The notes beneath the pieces are model-generated. The model ran no database searches, was not told the DNA's origin, and saw only the letters and a program-made list of their open reading frames with translations. Shown one piece after another: positions 1 to 8,846 of a DNA stretch of 64,000 bases. Source of the DNA: JBDHTQ01 sp039808765. GTDB taxonomy: Bacteria > Pseudomonadota > Alphaproteobacteria > UBA2400. The stretch lies in NCBI GenBank assembly GCA_039808765.1, contig JBDHTQ010000003.1, forward strand, positions 186,001 to 250,000, given 5' to 3'. The translations under genes were made by a program, and so were the position numbers. Position 1 is the stretch's first letter. Each line of letters begins with the position of its first letter.

Positions 1-380
1 ATCCCGCGCGTTTGCACTTGCATGTCATTCCATTCTTGCTTGTTCATATAATTGGAATGTGGATCAAGATGGGTAAGCATGCCGTTGATGGCCGCTTCAA
101 TCAGCTCTTCATCATTGACAGGTTCAACATACTGCGCGCGTGTGCGTTCAAAAACTGCCGTGAACAGTTTGAGCAGTTTATATGTTTCAGAATTTTCGCC
201 ATTATCGGCCGTCGACTTGGTTATGGGCGTTGTGGTTTTTTCACCAGCAGGCATGGCTGTTGATGATGCGAGCGCGTCATGAAGGGTGCCTTTTTCACTC
301 GCGCATGCCGGTGTAACCAGCAGCAGCGATAGGCCAAACAGACAATGTGCAATTTTATATGAAGCCACTCTCATCCCCAT
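1..380 (-). CDS. ctpA: S41 family C-terminal processing peptidase, N-terminal fragment
   Basis: The gene is cut by the left window edge; about 126 N-terminal codons are visible, read leftward from ATG at 380 (an in-frame ATG at 374 is the alternative; neither has a clear Shine-Dalgarno). The protein opens with a hydrophobic signal peptide ending near ACASEKG, then a low-complexity linker, then the pattern YVEPVNDEELIEAAINGML and LDPHSNYM, which is typical of the helical N-terminal region before the PDZ domain in S41/CtpA proteases. The PDZ and Ser/Lys catalytic parts lie outside the window. Known family role: periplasmic processing of envelope proteins and peptidoglycan hydrolases. It follows envC and gpmI on the same strand, a common alphaproteobacterial order that supports the call. 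Confidence 0.85.
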   Translation of the reverse strand, partial: MGMRVASYKIAHCLFGLSLLLVTPACASEKGTLHDALASSTAMPAGEKTTTPITKSTADNGENSETYKLLKLFTAVFERTRAQYVEPVNDEELIEAAINGMLTHLDPHSNYMNKQEWNDMQVQTRG

Positions 381-424
381 TATTCTAAAACATCGTGAAC
401 AAGCAAAAAACCTTCCTAGTCGTA

Positions 425-1684
425 TCACGGACTTGCCGTTATGAGGAAGGCCCTTTTTCCAAGTGGATCGATGGATACACCATTTTCTCTGATTTCGTAA
501 TAAAGTTCAGGGGGGGGAGAGGCTGCATCGGACATTTTTCCCACCGGTTCGCCCGCTGCTACCTTTTGACCCAAGGTAACATTGAGCGACTCCATACCTG
601 CCATGATGGAATGAAACCCCTGTTCATGTTCCAAAATCAGCAGCCGTCCATACCCCCGAAACGGTCCGGCAAAAGCCACTTTACCCCCCATTAAAGCGCG
701 CACGGGCATACCCTGGCGTGCAGTAATGGTAATTCCCTTACTCACAATGCCTGTTGCATCTTTTTGGCCGAAGACAACTGCTATTGTACCGCGAACGGGA
801 AGCGGTTGCTTGGGGTCAATCGATGGTGAAGGGGGCGCGCGATGGTTAAGGCGATCAATCACGTTTTTATTCGCCAAGGCAATTTTTGATTGGGTTACAG
901 CGGCTGCTTTTTGCTCGGCCTCGAGTTTTTCGATCAAATCTTGCAACGTGGATGCTTTTTGGGCGATTAGGTTCAACCGTTGTGCTTCAGCGAGGTTGGC
1001 TTGATGCGTTTGCCTTTGATCATTGCTGCGTTGTGTAATGAGTCGATCCAGTTCTTTTTGCTGCGTAGCCATTATTGCGTTTTGTGCCCGCGCTTCTTTT
1101 TCACGTGTTTTGAGAGTTTTTTGTAACAGTGTCATATCGGCGATCATGTGTGCGAGTTCATCGCTTTTCTGTTTTAATTGTGGCAGAAGTGCGCGAAGTT
1201 GCAAGCGGACATGCAAACGGTCCAGTGGGGGCGTTGGCGCAAGCATCTGCAAGGCCGGTGGCTCAAGCGCTAAACGCTGAAGTAAAAAAAATGTTTTTCC
1301 CAATTCTTGTCGTCGCTGTGTCAGCTCTTGTGATTTACGTTGAGCGGTTCCACGCAAATCTGTCAGACTTTTTTGAATGTCGTTCAGTTTATCACTGCCT
1401 TCATCATACGCTTTTGTTGCTTTAATAAGTTTTGTTTGCAGCTTGGTGATTTCCGTTTGCAAATCATTTTCGGTTTGCTGCAATTCGGCGCGTTTGCTCT
1501 GACTCTCTTTTAGCGATTTTTGTAATTGCTGAAAACTTTCTTGTGATGTCGTTAGCGCATTTTCATCACCGTAAGAGGGTGGCGCACACAAAACAAAAAG
1601 GGCGAAAATTCCAATTTTCAGGCCACAAAAAAACCGCACGCGATCGCCCGAACGGGAAGATGGAGGCGTGCGGTTCATGAGCAT
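425..1684 (-). CDS. EnvC-like murein hydrolase activator (coiled coil plus degenerate LytM/M23 domain)
   Basis: A 419-residue envelope protein. It has an N-terminal hydrophobic segment (GIFALFVLCAPPSYG), a long Gln/Lys/Glu-rich coiled coil over roughly residues 45-250, and a C-terminal LytM/M23 fold over roughly 300-415 (VFGQKDATGIVSKGI, LILEHEQGFHSIMAGM). The catalytic M23 residues look lost: the first metal-ligand motif is replaced around SKGITITA, and the usual HxH-type strand reads LYYEIR. This matches EnvC proteins, which do not cut peptidoglycan but activate amidases at the division site. The start is uncertain: TTG at 1687, ATG at 1684 and ATG at 1678 are all in frame with weak ribosome binding. 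It lies about 10 bp behind gpmI and ahead of ctpA. A G8 tract (510-517, plus strand) lies inside the gene. Confidence 0.85.
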   Translation of the reverse strand: MLMNRTPPSSRSGDRVRFFCGLKIGIFALFVLCAPPSYGDENALTTSQESFQQLQKSLKESQSKRAELQQTENDLQTEITKLQTKLIKATKAYDEGSDKLNDIQKSLTDLRGTAQRKSQELTQRRQELGKTFFLLQRLALEPPALQMLAPTPPLDRLHVRLQLRALLPQLKQKSDELAHMIADMTLLQKTLKTREKEARAQNAIMATQQKELDRLITQRSNDQRQTHQANLAEAQRLNLIAQKASTLQDLIEKLEAEQKAAAVTQSKIALANKNVIDRLNHRAPPSPSIDPKQPLPVRGTIAVVFGQKDATGIVSKGITITARQGMPVRALMGGKVAFAGPFRGYGRLLILEHEQGFHSIMAGMESLNVTLGQKVAAGEPVGKMSDAASPPPELYYEIRENGVSIDPLGKRAFLITASP

Positions 1685-1694
1685 CAACCCGAGA

Positions 1695-3218
1695 TCACGC
1701 CGCTTTAAGAAGCTTGTGCCCCGTCATGCTGGCTGGGACAGGAATATTCATCAGCTCAAGCAATGTCGGTGCCACATCGGCCAACGATCCATCTTGCAAC
1801 ATCGCACCCTTTTGGCCGCCAAACAGTACGACGGGAACAGGATTGAGGCTATGAGCGGTGTGAGGGCTTTCTGTTTCGGCATCCCACAATTCCTCACAGT
1901 TTCCGTGATCGGCCGTAATCAGCATGGTGCCCCCTACTGCTTCAAGCGCATCACAAATTTTGCCGAGCCCTTGATCAACAGCTTCGATCGCTTTGATGGC
2001 AGCGGTCATAATTCCGGTGTGGCCGACCATATCGGGATTGGCAAAATTGAGAATAATCAGGTCAAATGTGCAAGAGCGAATGGCTTCTGCGCATTTATCG
2101 GCAACATCCTGCGCCGACATCTCTGGTTGCAGATCGTATGTGGCAACTTTAGGCGAAGGAATCAGCAGGCGTTCTTCCCCGTCATAAACTTTTTCTTCTC
2201 CACCATTAAAAAAGAATGTGACGTGGGCATATTTTTCTGTCTCGGCCAAGCGCAACTGCTTTTTGCCTGCGCGACTGACTACTTCACCCAAAACATCGGT
2301 GAGTTGCTTGGGTGGAAAAATGGCGCGAAGCCAAGCCGTGTGTTGGCTGGAGTATTCTACCATTCCAACAGCCGTAGCAATGGAAAGTGCAGGGCGTGAA
2401 AATGCCGTAAAATCTGGGTTTAAAATAGCCTCAAGAATTTCACGTGCACGATCAGAACGGAAGTTGGCAAACAAAATTCCGTCACCTGATGTCATGCCCT
2501 TGTAGCCGGTTATAACTGTAGGCTTGATAAACTCATCGGTGATATCCGCTTGGTATGACTGTGCGATTACCGCTGCCGCGTTCTCACCTTTTTCTCCTTC
2601 AGCTTGCACAATGGCGCGATACGCCAGTTCAACGCGTTCCCACCGTTTGTCACGATCCATCGCATAATAACGACCCGAAAGTGTGGCCAGTGTGGCACCA
2701 TCTGGCAACATCGATTGAAACGCATTGATCTGTGAATCCGCACTCTTTGGCGCAACGTCACGGCCATCCGTAAACGCATGCACGGCGACTGGCACACCTG
2801 CTTGGGTTACAATCTTGGCCAGTGCTGTCATGTGGTCCATGTGGGCATGTACTCCGCCCGGTGAGCAAAGCCCCATCAAATGACAGGTGCCACCTGATTT
2901 TTTCAGGGCTTCGATATGCGCATTGAGGGTTGGGTTTTGCGCGAGCTCCCCTGATTCAATCGCATGATCAATTTTCGGCAAATCTTGCATTAGCACGCGG
3001 CCTGCGCCCAATGTGATATGCCCTACTTCCGAGTTCCCCATCTGGCCTTGGGGCAAACCCACAGATAAGCCATCTGTACGCAAAAGCGCGTGGGGACATG
3101 TTGTCCATAATGTATCCCAGACCGGTGTGTTGGCTTGAGCAATGGCGTTATACGCGGTTTCGTCCCGATAGCCCCAGCCATCAAGAATGCATAATACGAC
3201 AGGTTTTGTGGTCGACAT
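1695..3218 (-). CDS. gpmI: 2,3-bisphosphoglycerate-independent phosphoglycerate mutase
   Basis: A 507-residue cytoplasmic glycolytic enzyme that interconverts 3- and 2-phosphoglycerate using two manganese ions. Diagnostic alkaline-phosphatase-superfamily motifs are visible: LCILDGWGYR at the N-terminus, the phosphoserine loop MGNSEVGHITLGAGRV near residue 65, FANPDMVGHTG and the metal-binding TADHGNCE near the C-terminus. Length fits the family (about 500-515). I chose ATG 3218 because AGAGGA sits 6 nt upstream; the ATG 15 nt further up would put that site inside the gene. It is the first gene of a minus-strand run with envC and ctpA. Confidence 0.96.
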   Translation of the reverse strand: MSTTKPVVLCILDGWGYRDETAYNAIAQANTPVWDTLWTTCPHALLRTDGLSVGLPQGQMGNSEVGHITLGAGRVLMQDLPKIDHAIESGELAQNPTLNAHIEALKKSGGTCHLMGLCSPGGVHAHMDHMTALAKIVTQAGVPVAVHAFTDGRDVAPKSADSQINAFQSMLPDGATLATLSGRYYAMDRDKRWERVELAYRAIVQAEGEKGENAAAVIAQSYQADITDEFIKPTVITGYKGMTSGDGILFANFRSDRAREILEAILNPDFTAFSRPALSIATAVGMVEYSSQHTAWLRAIFPPKQLTDVLGEVVSRAGKKQLRLAETEKYAHVTFFFNGGEEKVYDGEERLLIPSPKVATYDLQPEMSAQDVADKCAEAIRSCTFDLIILNFANPDMVGHTGIMTAAIKAIEAVDQGLGKICDALEAVGGTMLITADHGNCEELWDAETESPHTAHSLNPVPVVLFGGQKGAMLQDGSLADVAPTLLELMNIPVPASMTGHKLLKAA

Positions 3219-3413
3219 GGAATCCTCTTTCAAAAAATATGTCTCTCTTCTTTATCGCTTTTTTCGTGATTGTAAAAGGGGTTAGCCAAATTTTACTCCC
3301 TCTTAAGGTGACTATGGCATACTCAAGATCAATAATAGGCCGAAAAGAGTGACTAACTCTTTGATGCTGTTACAAAAGATTAAATTTTTTTAAAACATTT
3401 TCAGGAGGCAGTT

Positions 3414-3797
3414 ATGAATGATTTTTCCCATTGGGGTTTCTGTGATGTGGATGATGATGGCGAATGTTATTGCGTTCCGTCTTTGCCGACAGAGTTGCAG
3501 CACGATTCTCCCTCGGTTATTTTGACGTCCTCGGGCGAACTACTGGTTCAGAGTCGCGTTGTTTCTCCCGCACATTGTGTTGTTGCGATTGTTATCGGCC
3601 GCAATCACGGTGCGTTAAGCGACGAACAAATTCAGAATATCTTGAGGGCTTGGGATGTTGCCGTTGAGTTGGTTAATGGTTCAAGTGATAATGTCACGCT
3701 TTTGCCCGTTCCCCAGACTTGGGAATATGTTGCCAGCAACTACTATCCTGCTGCGATGGAGTGTGCCAACATCTGCCCTTCATCTAAACGCGCATAA
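3414..3797 (+). CDS. Hypothetical protein, 127 aa, no recognised family
   Basis: Small acidic protein that starts just after a strong ribosome site (CAGGAGGCAGTT then ATG). The N-terminus is rich in Asp/Glu with two nearby cysteines (CDVDDDGECYC) and the C-terminus has another pair (MECANIC). No signal peptide or membrane segment is evident. The middle part (VVAIVIGRNHGALSDEQIQ) looks like a compact alpha/beta fold. No function is assigned. It is a single gene, divergent from gpmI and separated from it by 195 bp of AT-rich DNA. The clear ribosome site supports real expression. Confidence 0.65.
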   Translation: MNDFSHWGFCDVDDDGECYCVPSLPTELQHDSPSVILTSSGELLVQSRVVSPAHCVVAIVIGRNHGALSDEQIQNILRAWDVAVELVNGSSDNVTLLPVPQTWEYVASNYYPAAMECANICPSSKRA

Positions 3798-3798
3798 A

Positions 3799-3996
3799 TC
3801 AGGAGTTTTCATTACCATATTTATCACTTGGGTTGTTTCCAAGCGGGTTTTTTGGGGTGATCATGGTGTGCACTGCTTCCAGTGCTTTAAGCAAACTTGT
3901 TGAAGGGGCCTTTTCTTCTCTTGTCATTGAGTTGTTTTCTCGGTCCGTTTCTTTTTTGCCTGAAGATGGGGGTGATTTCTTTTTATCATATCTCAT
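3799..3996 (-). CDS. Possible small hypothetical protein (65 aa)
   Basis: An open frame convergent with the preceding gene (one base between the two stops). The most protein-like part starts at MRYDKKKSPPSSGKKE (ATG 3996) and is Lys/Ser/Glu rich, with no membrane segment. The frame stays open upstream to ATG 4146, but that extension reads poorly (FIFFIL-type residues) and no start has a good ribosome site. An overlapping plus-strand frame (3833-4141) competes. Only weakly supported. Confidence 0.3.
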   Translation of the reverse strand: MRYDKKKSPPSSGKKETDRENNSMTREEKAPSTSLLKALEAVHTMITPKNPLGNNPSDKYGNENS

Positions 3997-4510
3997 AGCG
4001 ATGATCATAGAGATTAAGTTGAAACTATCAACATTTAAGATGAAAAATATGCAATTTGTACCCATCAGTACAGGCGCGTCTTTTTGCCTCAAGGCATCAA
4101 AATTATTAGGTACAGCGATGGTTTTTAAGGAAAAGTCATAAAACATTGATCTTGTTGTCGGAAATCGTTAGGGTGGCCCATCTAAAAAATTGAGATGGGT
4201 TGAATGGTTATTCCAAAAATTTTTAACGCATGGCAAGCGTTCTCCGGCATGGGGGCGCGCATGACCACGATGCCAAGTGATGTGATTGCTCCCTTAAGCC
4301 TAGCTAGTACGGGGCAGATTGCCGGGGCTGTTATAAGTGCTCTGCCTTTTGTGATGCGCAGTCTAAACCAGCCCTCACGCCAACCTGTTGTTCAACCTAT
4401 TTTGAGGCTTTTTAATTACTGCGCCGCCCATCATCCACAACGCACGTCGGGAGTGGTAATGCTAGCGGGTACACTTTTTCAAACAATCGGCGGGACCGGG
4501 GATCATACTA

Positions 4511-5353
4511 GGCTCAGGACTCATTAACTAAGATAGAAGATAACAGTTGCGGCAATGCAGATGCTTGAGAAGAAAGTGTGAGCACATCGGTCATAGCGGG
4601 TTGCGATGCGGCGCCAGTCTTTGAGACGCCCAAACATGTTTTCAACTTTATGGCGTTTTTTGTAGAGCATTTTATCGTACGGGATGTTGGTTTTACGATT
4701 TTTCTTCGGCGGGATGCATGGCTCAATCCCACGTTCGCTTAGAGCTTCGCGGAACCAATCCGCATCATAGCCACGATCTGCCAACATGTAGCCCGCACGC
4801 GGCAGGGCTTGCACAATGTGCTGCGCCCCTTTGTAGTCGCTCATTTGACCTTCGGATAACAGCAAGATCAAAGGTTTGCCGTCCTGATCGCATACGGCGT
4901 GCAGCTTTGAGTTCAGGCCGCCTTTCGTCCGACCGATACGGCGGGGAACATCCCTTTTTTAAGCAGGGAACAAGCCGTGCGGTGCGCCTTGAGATGTGTG
5001 GCATCAATCATGAGGCCATCGGGCTTACCGCCTTTGGCCGACAGTTCAGCAAATATTTGGTTGAACACACCCATCCTGCTCCAACGGATAAAACGATTAT
5101 ACAGCGTCTTGTGAGGCCCGTAAACTTTCGGGGCGTCACGCCATTGAAGGCCGCGCCTGAGTACATGGATAATCCCGCTGATCACACGCAAATCATCCAC
5201 GCGTGCCACACCTCTAGACGGCGGAAAATAAGGCTTGATCTTGTTTAATTGTGATTTTGTTAACCAAAATAAATCGCTCATGATGAAATCTACTTCATTA
5301 TAAGTGAATCATAAATCACACCGCTAGGGAATCCTGTTTATAGGTCCTGAGCC
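4511..5353 (-). mobile_element. IS5 family (IS427-type) insertion sequence, 843 bp, complete
   Basis: Bounded by 10-bp perfect terminal inverted repeats (GGCTCAGGAC at 4511, GTCCTGAGCC ending at 5353) and flanked by a TA duplication (4509-4510 and 5354-5355). Its length and the two overlapping transposase frames on the minus strand are typical of the IS427 group. It interrupts the membrane-protein gene around it. The ends and transposase look intact, so it may still be active. Confidence 0.93.
4524..5281 (-). CDS. IS5/IS427 transposase made by -1 frameshifting (OrfA 5281-4913, OrfB frame ending 4524)
   Basis: DDE transposase of about 252 residues if fused. OrfA (122 aa, 5281 to 4913) carries the N-terminal DUF4096-like region (WLTKSQLNKIKPYFPPSRG) and the first Asp in GLMIDATHLKAHRTA. 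The second frame carries ILLLSEGQMSDYKGA, the second Asp in MLADRGYDADWF and the Y-(2)-R-(3)-E-like signature KKRHKVENMFGRLKDWRR. Fusion needs a -1 slip on the A6G heptamer at 4960-4954 (minus strand), after which the frame reads KKRDVPRRIGRTKGGLNSKL, the continuous sequence seen in relatives. OrfA alone ends a few codons on at SVGRKAA. No other frameshift or stop is seen. Confidence 0.9.
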
Positions 5354-6007
5354 TAGCTTATGGATGGCTGCATCTGGTGCTTTTGGCACCTTTATTCCTC
5401 TTACCTTGGTGGCTTTTGATGATCGTCGCACACGGGCTGAAAATACCTTAAGTGCGCAAGATGATACCTCTCCGCCTATTTTCATGCGTCCTTTCTTACC
5501 CCATCGATTCCCCATGGAATCAATTGTTTTATGGGGAGGGCTTGAAGGGGCCTCAATGTTGATGGGGGCGCGTGCTACGATGCAAATGCACGATGTTATA
5601 ATGACGATGGGTTTAGTTGGAGGGTTAGGACTTCTATTGACTCCTGATCGTTCCGCACATAATGCGCCTCATCACGGTGACACAGCGGGGTTGACGGCAA
5701 AAAGTGTCTTTGGCCGTTATCTGAAAAAACCTGTCGATTGGGTGCGCGAAAGTCCAACACGTGCGAGTGCAATTGTGATGACACTTGGTAGTGCTTTACC
5801 CATGACAGTTGGATATTTGAACCCCGAAAGTTATAACCCGTTTATGGTTATGGCAGGGGTGGCCTACTGTTGCGGGAATTATTTCTTGGGTGTATCCAGT
5901 AAGAGAGAAACAGCGCCGCTACCATTGCGAAAAACGCGCCTCTTGGATGCCGGAAAACCCGAATAGAGACTACCTAATAACGTTACTCAGATCACAACGA
6001 TTTGAAT

Positions 6008-6622
6008 TCAAGCTGCATTGGCCTTGAGCTGTTCAAAATTGGGTGGGCAATCAAAGGTGATACGGGGTAAGCGATTAAAGACGGATTCAGGCAATCCTGT
6101 CTCTAACATGTAAACAATGCCCGCGCCACCTGCAATGCCTTGAGATGGGTTAAATCCCAGTTCCATGGCGATGCATTTTACCGCTTCCGCTGTGGTTGCT
6201 TCAATTTCAACGAAAGGGTTGAGGCCTGGCCAATGATCAATTGATATTTCAACCGTATGGCGGTCTGGGTGCTGCCAGCACTCCCGCATTGTTTCTTGAT
6301 ATGCGGATGACTTGAATTCTTGTGCTGTCACCCATGCAACGCCATCCTGCCACTGAGAAACTACAATTTCTCGCTCGTGTACAGTTGATATGGTAATGTT
6401 TTGTGAGTTATCATACCATTTCACAGAAGCTGTTATTTTGTCGCCTTCATCACGCACCCGTGCCCATTTGGTGTGATGCTCACGATGTTCTTCAGCTAAA
6501 TGAAACACGGCGCGACGCATAAGAGTTTGCGGCTTTTTTTGCTTATAGCCATGCCTCATCAGCAACGCTCGCATGCGATCACAATCAATGTTTAAAAACT
6601 TTAGTTCGTATTCGTTGGTCAT
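6008..6622 (-). CDS. CYTH domain protein (triphosphate-binding tunnel fold)
   Basis: About 204 residues with the N-terminal ExExK signature (NEYELKFLN) that defines CYTH proteins, the family of class IV adenylate cyclases, thiamine triphosphatases and inorganic triphosphatases. Further alternating charged strands fit the beta tunnel: KWARVRDEGDKITASVKW, TVEISIDHWPGL and FVEIEATTAEAV. The substrate cannot be told from sequence. ATG 6622 is preferred over 6628 because AGGTGATC lies directly before it. It ends close to a plus-strand gene and begins 46 bp after the aspC stop on the same strand, across a 23-bp tandem duplication. Confidence 0.75.
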   Translation of the reverse strand: MTNEYELKFLNIDCDRMRALLMRHGYKQKKPQTLMRRAVFHLAEEHREHHTKWARVRDEGDKITASVKWYDNSQNITISTVHEREIVVSQWQDGVAWVTAQEFKSSAYQETMRECWQHPDRHTVEISIDHWPGLNPFVEIEATTAEAVKCIAMELGFNPSQGIAGGAGIVYMLETGLPESVFNRLPRITFDCPPNFEQLKANAA

Positions 6623-6637
6623 GATCACCTGCCCATT

Positions 6638-6683
6638 GTTGTCTCTATTTCTATGATGAGGTTGTCTCTATTTCTATGATGAG
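6638..6683. repeat. Perfect 23-bp tandem duplication at the aspC 3' end
   Basis: The 23-mer beginning GTTGTCTCTATTTC occurs twice back to back (6638-6660 and 6661-6683). The second copy contains the stop codon and last codons of the aminotransferase gene, and the first lies in the spacer before the CYTH gene. It looks like a recent replication-slippage duplication. Confidence 0.95.
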
Positions 6684-7879
6684 AGTGCCGCACATGCCTT
6701 CCGAATGCGCTCGCAGGCATCTGTCAATGTGTTAACAGAGGCTGCATATGAAATTCGGAAAAAGGGCGATAACCCAAAAGCTGCCCCATGTACCGCAGCT
6801 ATCCCCTCGCTTTCGAGGAAGTACGACACCACATCTTCATCGGTATGTAGCGTTTTACCTTGCGGTGTCTTTTTGCCGATTAACCCTGCACAGCTGGGGT
6901 AAACATAAAAGGCGCCTTCTGGTGTATTGCAGCGAATGCCGGGGATAGCATTCAGCTTTTCCACTACTAAATTGCGGCGCTCAACGAAGCTTTGACGCCA
7001 AGAATTCAGAAAATCTTGCGACCCTTCCAGTGCAGCAAGCGCACCTGCCTGAGAAAATGATACAGGATTGGAGGTGCTATGGCCCTGTAAAGAATTCATG
7101 GCTTTGATCAGGTTTTTAGGGCCGCCCGCAAAGCCGATCCGCCAGCCTGTCATCGAGAAAGCTTTAGAACAACCATTCATCGTGAGGGTACGGTCAAAGA
7201 GTTTTGGTTCGACTTGAGCAATCGTTGCAAACGTAAAACCATCATAAACCAGATGCTCGTAAATATCGTCGGCCAGCACCCAAACATGCGGGTGACGCAA
7301 CAGCACGTCAGCGAGTGCTTTGAGCTGTTCAGCCGTGTAAGCTGCGCCTGTTGGATTGCTGGGCGAGTTCAAAATGAGCCATTTGGTTTTATCCGTTATT
7401 GCGGCTTCTAACGCAGCAGGGGAAAGTCGGAACCCATCCTCAACTTTTGTTTCAACAATGATGGGCTTTCCTTCAGTAATTGCCACAATATCGGGATAAC
7501 TTACCCAGTAGGGTGCGGGAATGATGACCTCGTCGCCGGGATTAACGGTGGCCAGTAACGCATTAAAAAGAACTTGTTTTCCCCCAGTTGAAACAATGAT
7601 TTGATCCAATGCGTAGTCCAAACCATTCTCGCGTTTGAACTTGGCTGCAATCGCTTTGCGCAAGGCAGGGGTTCCACCGACATCGGTATATTTTGTGTCA
7701 CCTTTTTTTAAGGCAGTGATAGCGGCCTCTTTGATGTGGTCAGGCGTATCAAAATCAGGTTCGCCAACGCTCAAGCTGATCACGTTTTTTCCCTCAGCCA
7801 TCATCTCTTTTGCTTTTGCATTGATGCCGAGTGTGGGAGAAGGTTGAACGCGTGAAAGACGATCTGCCAGAAAAGCCAT
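6674..7879 (-). CDS. aspC: Aspartate aminotransferase (class I, PLP-dependent)
   Basis: A 401-residue cytoplasmic fold-type I aminotransferase of the Igamma type, transferring amino groups between aspartate and 2-oxoglutarate. Visible features: substrate loop SLSVGEPDFDTP (35-46), TGGKQ (98-102), NSPSNPTGA (171-179), LADDIYEHLVYDG, the PLP-binding lysine K239 in NGCSKAFSMTGWR, and the arginine motif FFRISYA near the C-terminus. Length is normal. A good ribosome site (GAGG, 9 nt) precedes ATG 7879. Prephenate or other amino-acid side activity is possible, as in alphaproteobacterial relatives. The upstream gene is divergent and its first in-frame ATG overlaps this start. Confidence 0.93.
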   Translation of the reverse strand: MAFLADRLSRVQPSPTLGINAKAKEMMAEGKNVISLSVGEPDFDTPDHIKEAAITALKKGDTKYTDVGGTPALRKAIAAKFKRENGLDYALDQIIVSTGGKQVLFNALLATVNPGDEVIIPAPYWVSYPDIVAITEGKPIIVETKVEDGFRLSPAALEAAITDKTKWLILNSPSNPTGAAYTAEQLKALADVLLRHPHVWVLADDIYEHLVYDGFTFATIAQVEPKLFDRTLTMNGCSKAFSMTGWRIGFAGGPKNLIKAMNSLQGHSTSNPVSFSQAGALAALEGSQDFLNSWRQSFVERRNLVVEKLNAIPGIRCNTPEGAFYVYPSCAGLIGKKTPQGKTLHTDEDVVSYFLESEGIAAVHGAAFGLSPFFRISYAASVNTLTDACERIRKACAALSS

Positions 7880-8816
7880 GTTAAAAGCCTCATTCTATGT
7901 GTTCGAAAGTGTGAGCGAGGCTAAGCTTATCATCTCTCGAGTGCAAGATTTTTCTTTTATGTTTTTTTCTTTTAATGCTAACAGAGTTAAGGATTTCGGG
8001 TTTGCGTGGTTACTTATGTTTTTAACACTTTCACCGCCTTCAACAAAAAATATTACGCCTTTGCTTGAACGGGCAAAATGGTTGGCTGTCTTCGCGATGA
8101 TTGTGGATCATGTGGGATGCATTCTTTTTCCTGAATTTCTTTTTTTGCGTTGGATCGGACGCCTTTCATTTCCGCTCTTCTGCTTCGTGATCGCTCAACG
8201 GCTGGTAGAAAAACCTCAACGCTTAAAAGGATATATGGCCCGCTTTTTGATTTGGGGGATTATTAGCCAATATTTTTATGGGCAAGCATTTTTCAGTAAT
8301 TATTTGGGGTTTGTTGATACTGCTTCTTTGCACGCAAAGGGGCCAGCATTTCTCCTGAACATTTTTTTCACATTATTTCAGGGGCTTTTTGTGTTGGTGA
8401 TTGTACAGGAGCTCTCTAAATTACCAACTTTTAGGCGGTTTTTCTTAGGACTCGGTCTTTTGCTGCCAATGCTTGCTCTTGGCTATTGGATGGATTATGG
8501 CATCATCGGTGTCGTCATGATTCCAATGATTGTTTTTGCTGCGCGTTGTTCTTTTGACGTATCAATTCATGTTACAGTGGTGATGGCAATCGGTATTAAC
8601 TTTTACATCGTTTTGCACATGCTCGCTCAGTCGCTGCTCTACATCATGATGCCGTTATCATGTCTGATGCTTTATCCCGCTTTCGCATTGATTGCAAAGT
8701 TTGGCAATAAGCCGATGGTCAGGATGCCAGGATTGTTTTTTTATGCATTTTATCCTTTGCATCTTTATATTATTGCGTGGATACGCGATCTGGTGATGGA
8801 GAACTTTTTTCGTTAA
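7878..8816 (+). CDS. TraX-like polytopic membrane protein
   Basis: Up to 312 residues, mostly hydrophobic with about 8 membrane segments. The pattern LLERAKWLAVFAMIVDHVG followed by FLRWIGRLSFPLFCFVIA is characteristic of the TraX family (named for the F-pilin acetylating protein, and widespread on chromosomes with unknown substrates). It ends FFYAFYPLHLYIIAWIRD, the usual TraX tail. The start is unresolved: ATG 7878 overlaps the divergent aspC start and has no ribosome site, while ATG 7959 and ATG 8016 are also in frame and leave the whole family domain intact. No conjugation genes lie nearby. Confidence 0.75.
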   Translation: MLKASFYVFESVSEAKLIISRVQDFSFMFFSFNANRVKDFGFAWLLMFLTLSPPSTKNITPLLERAKWLAVFAMIVDHVGCILFPEFLFLRWIGRLSFPLFCFVIAQRLVEKPQRLKGYMARFLIWGIISQYFYGQAFFSNYLGFVDTASLHAKGPAFLLNIFFTLFQGLFVLVIVQELSKLPTFRRFFLGLGLLLPMLALGYWMDYGIIGVVMIPMIVFAARCSFDVSIHVTVVMAIGINFYIVLHMLAQSLLYIMMPLSCLMLYPAFALIAKFGNKPMVRMPGLFFYAFYPLHLYIIAWIRDLVMENFFR

Positions 8817-8846
8817 AACGCTTGCCTTACGCCAGATAAATTCAGT

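Larger units (their letters stand above)
4204..5966 (+). pseudogene. Membrane-protein gene interrupted by an IS5-family insertion
   Basis: Two open segments, 4204-4510 and 5356-5966, are in the same reading frame once the 843-bp insertion and one copy of its TA target duplication are removed; the join reads GDHT-SLWMAASGAFG. The rebuilt product is 305 residues with several hydrophobic stretches (AGAVISALPFVM, TSGVVMLAGTLFQTIGG, FGTFIPLTLVAF, IVLWGGLEGASMLMG, IMTMGLVGGLGLLL, ASAIVMTLGSALPMTVGY, FMVMAGVAYCCGNYFLG), so it was probably an integral inner-membrane protein. I do not recognise the family. The 3' part keeps an in-frame ATG (5364), so a truncated product is conceivable, but no ribosome site is obvious. 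The lack of further stops or frameshifts suggests a recent insertion. Confidence 0.8.

Noticed and set aside
1668..2399. Long plus-strand frame (243 codons) opposite gpmI
   Set aside because: Lies wholly antisense to gpmI, whose family motifs are complete; composition reads as an antisense shadow.
3833..4141. Plus-strand 102-codon frame opposite the small minus-strand gene
   Set aside because: No ribosome site and no recognised pattern; neither strand is convincing.
4765..5007. Third minus-strand frame in the IS (80 codons)
   Set aside because: Its residues do not match transposase motifs; the -1 frame does.
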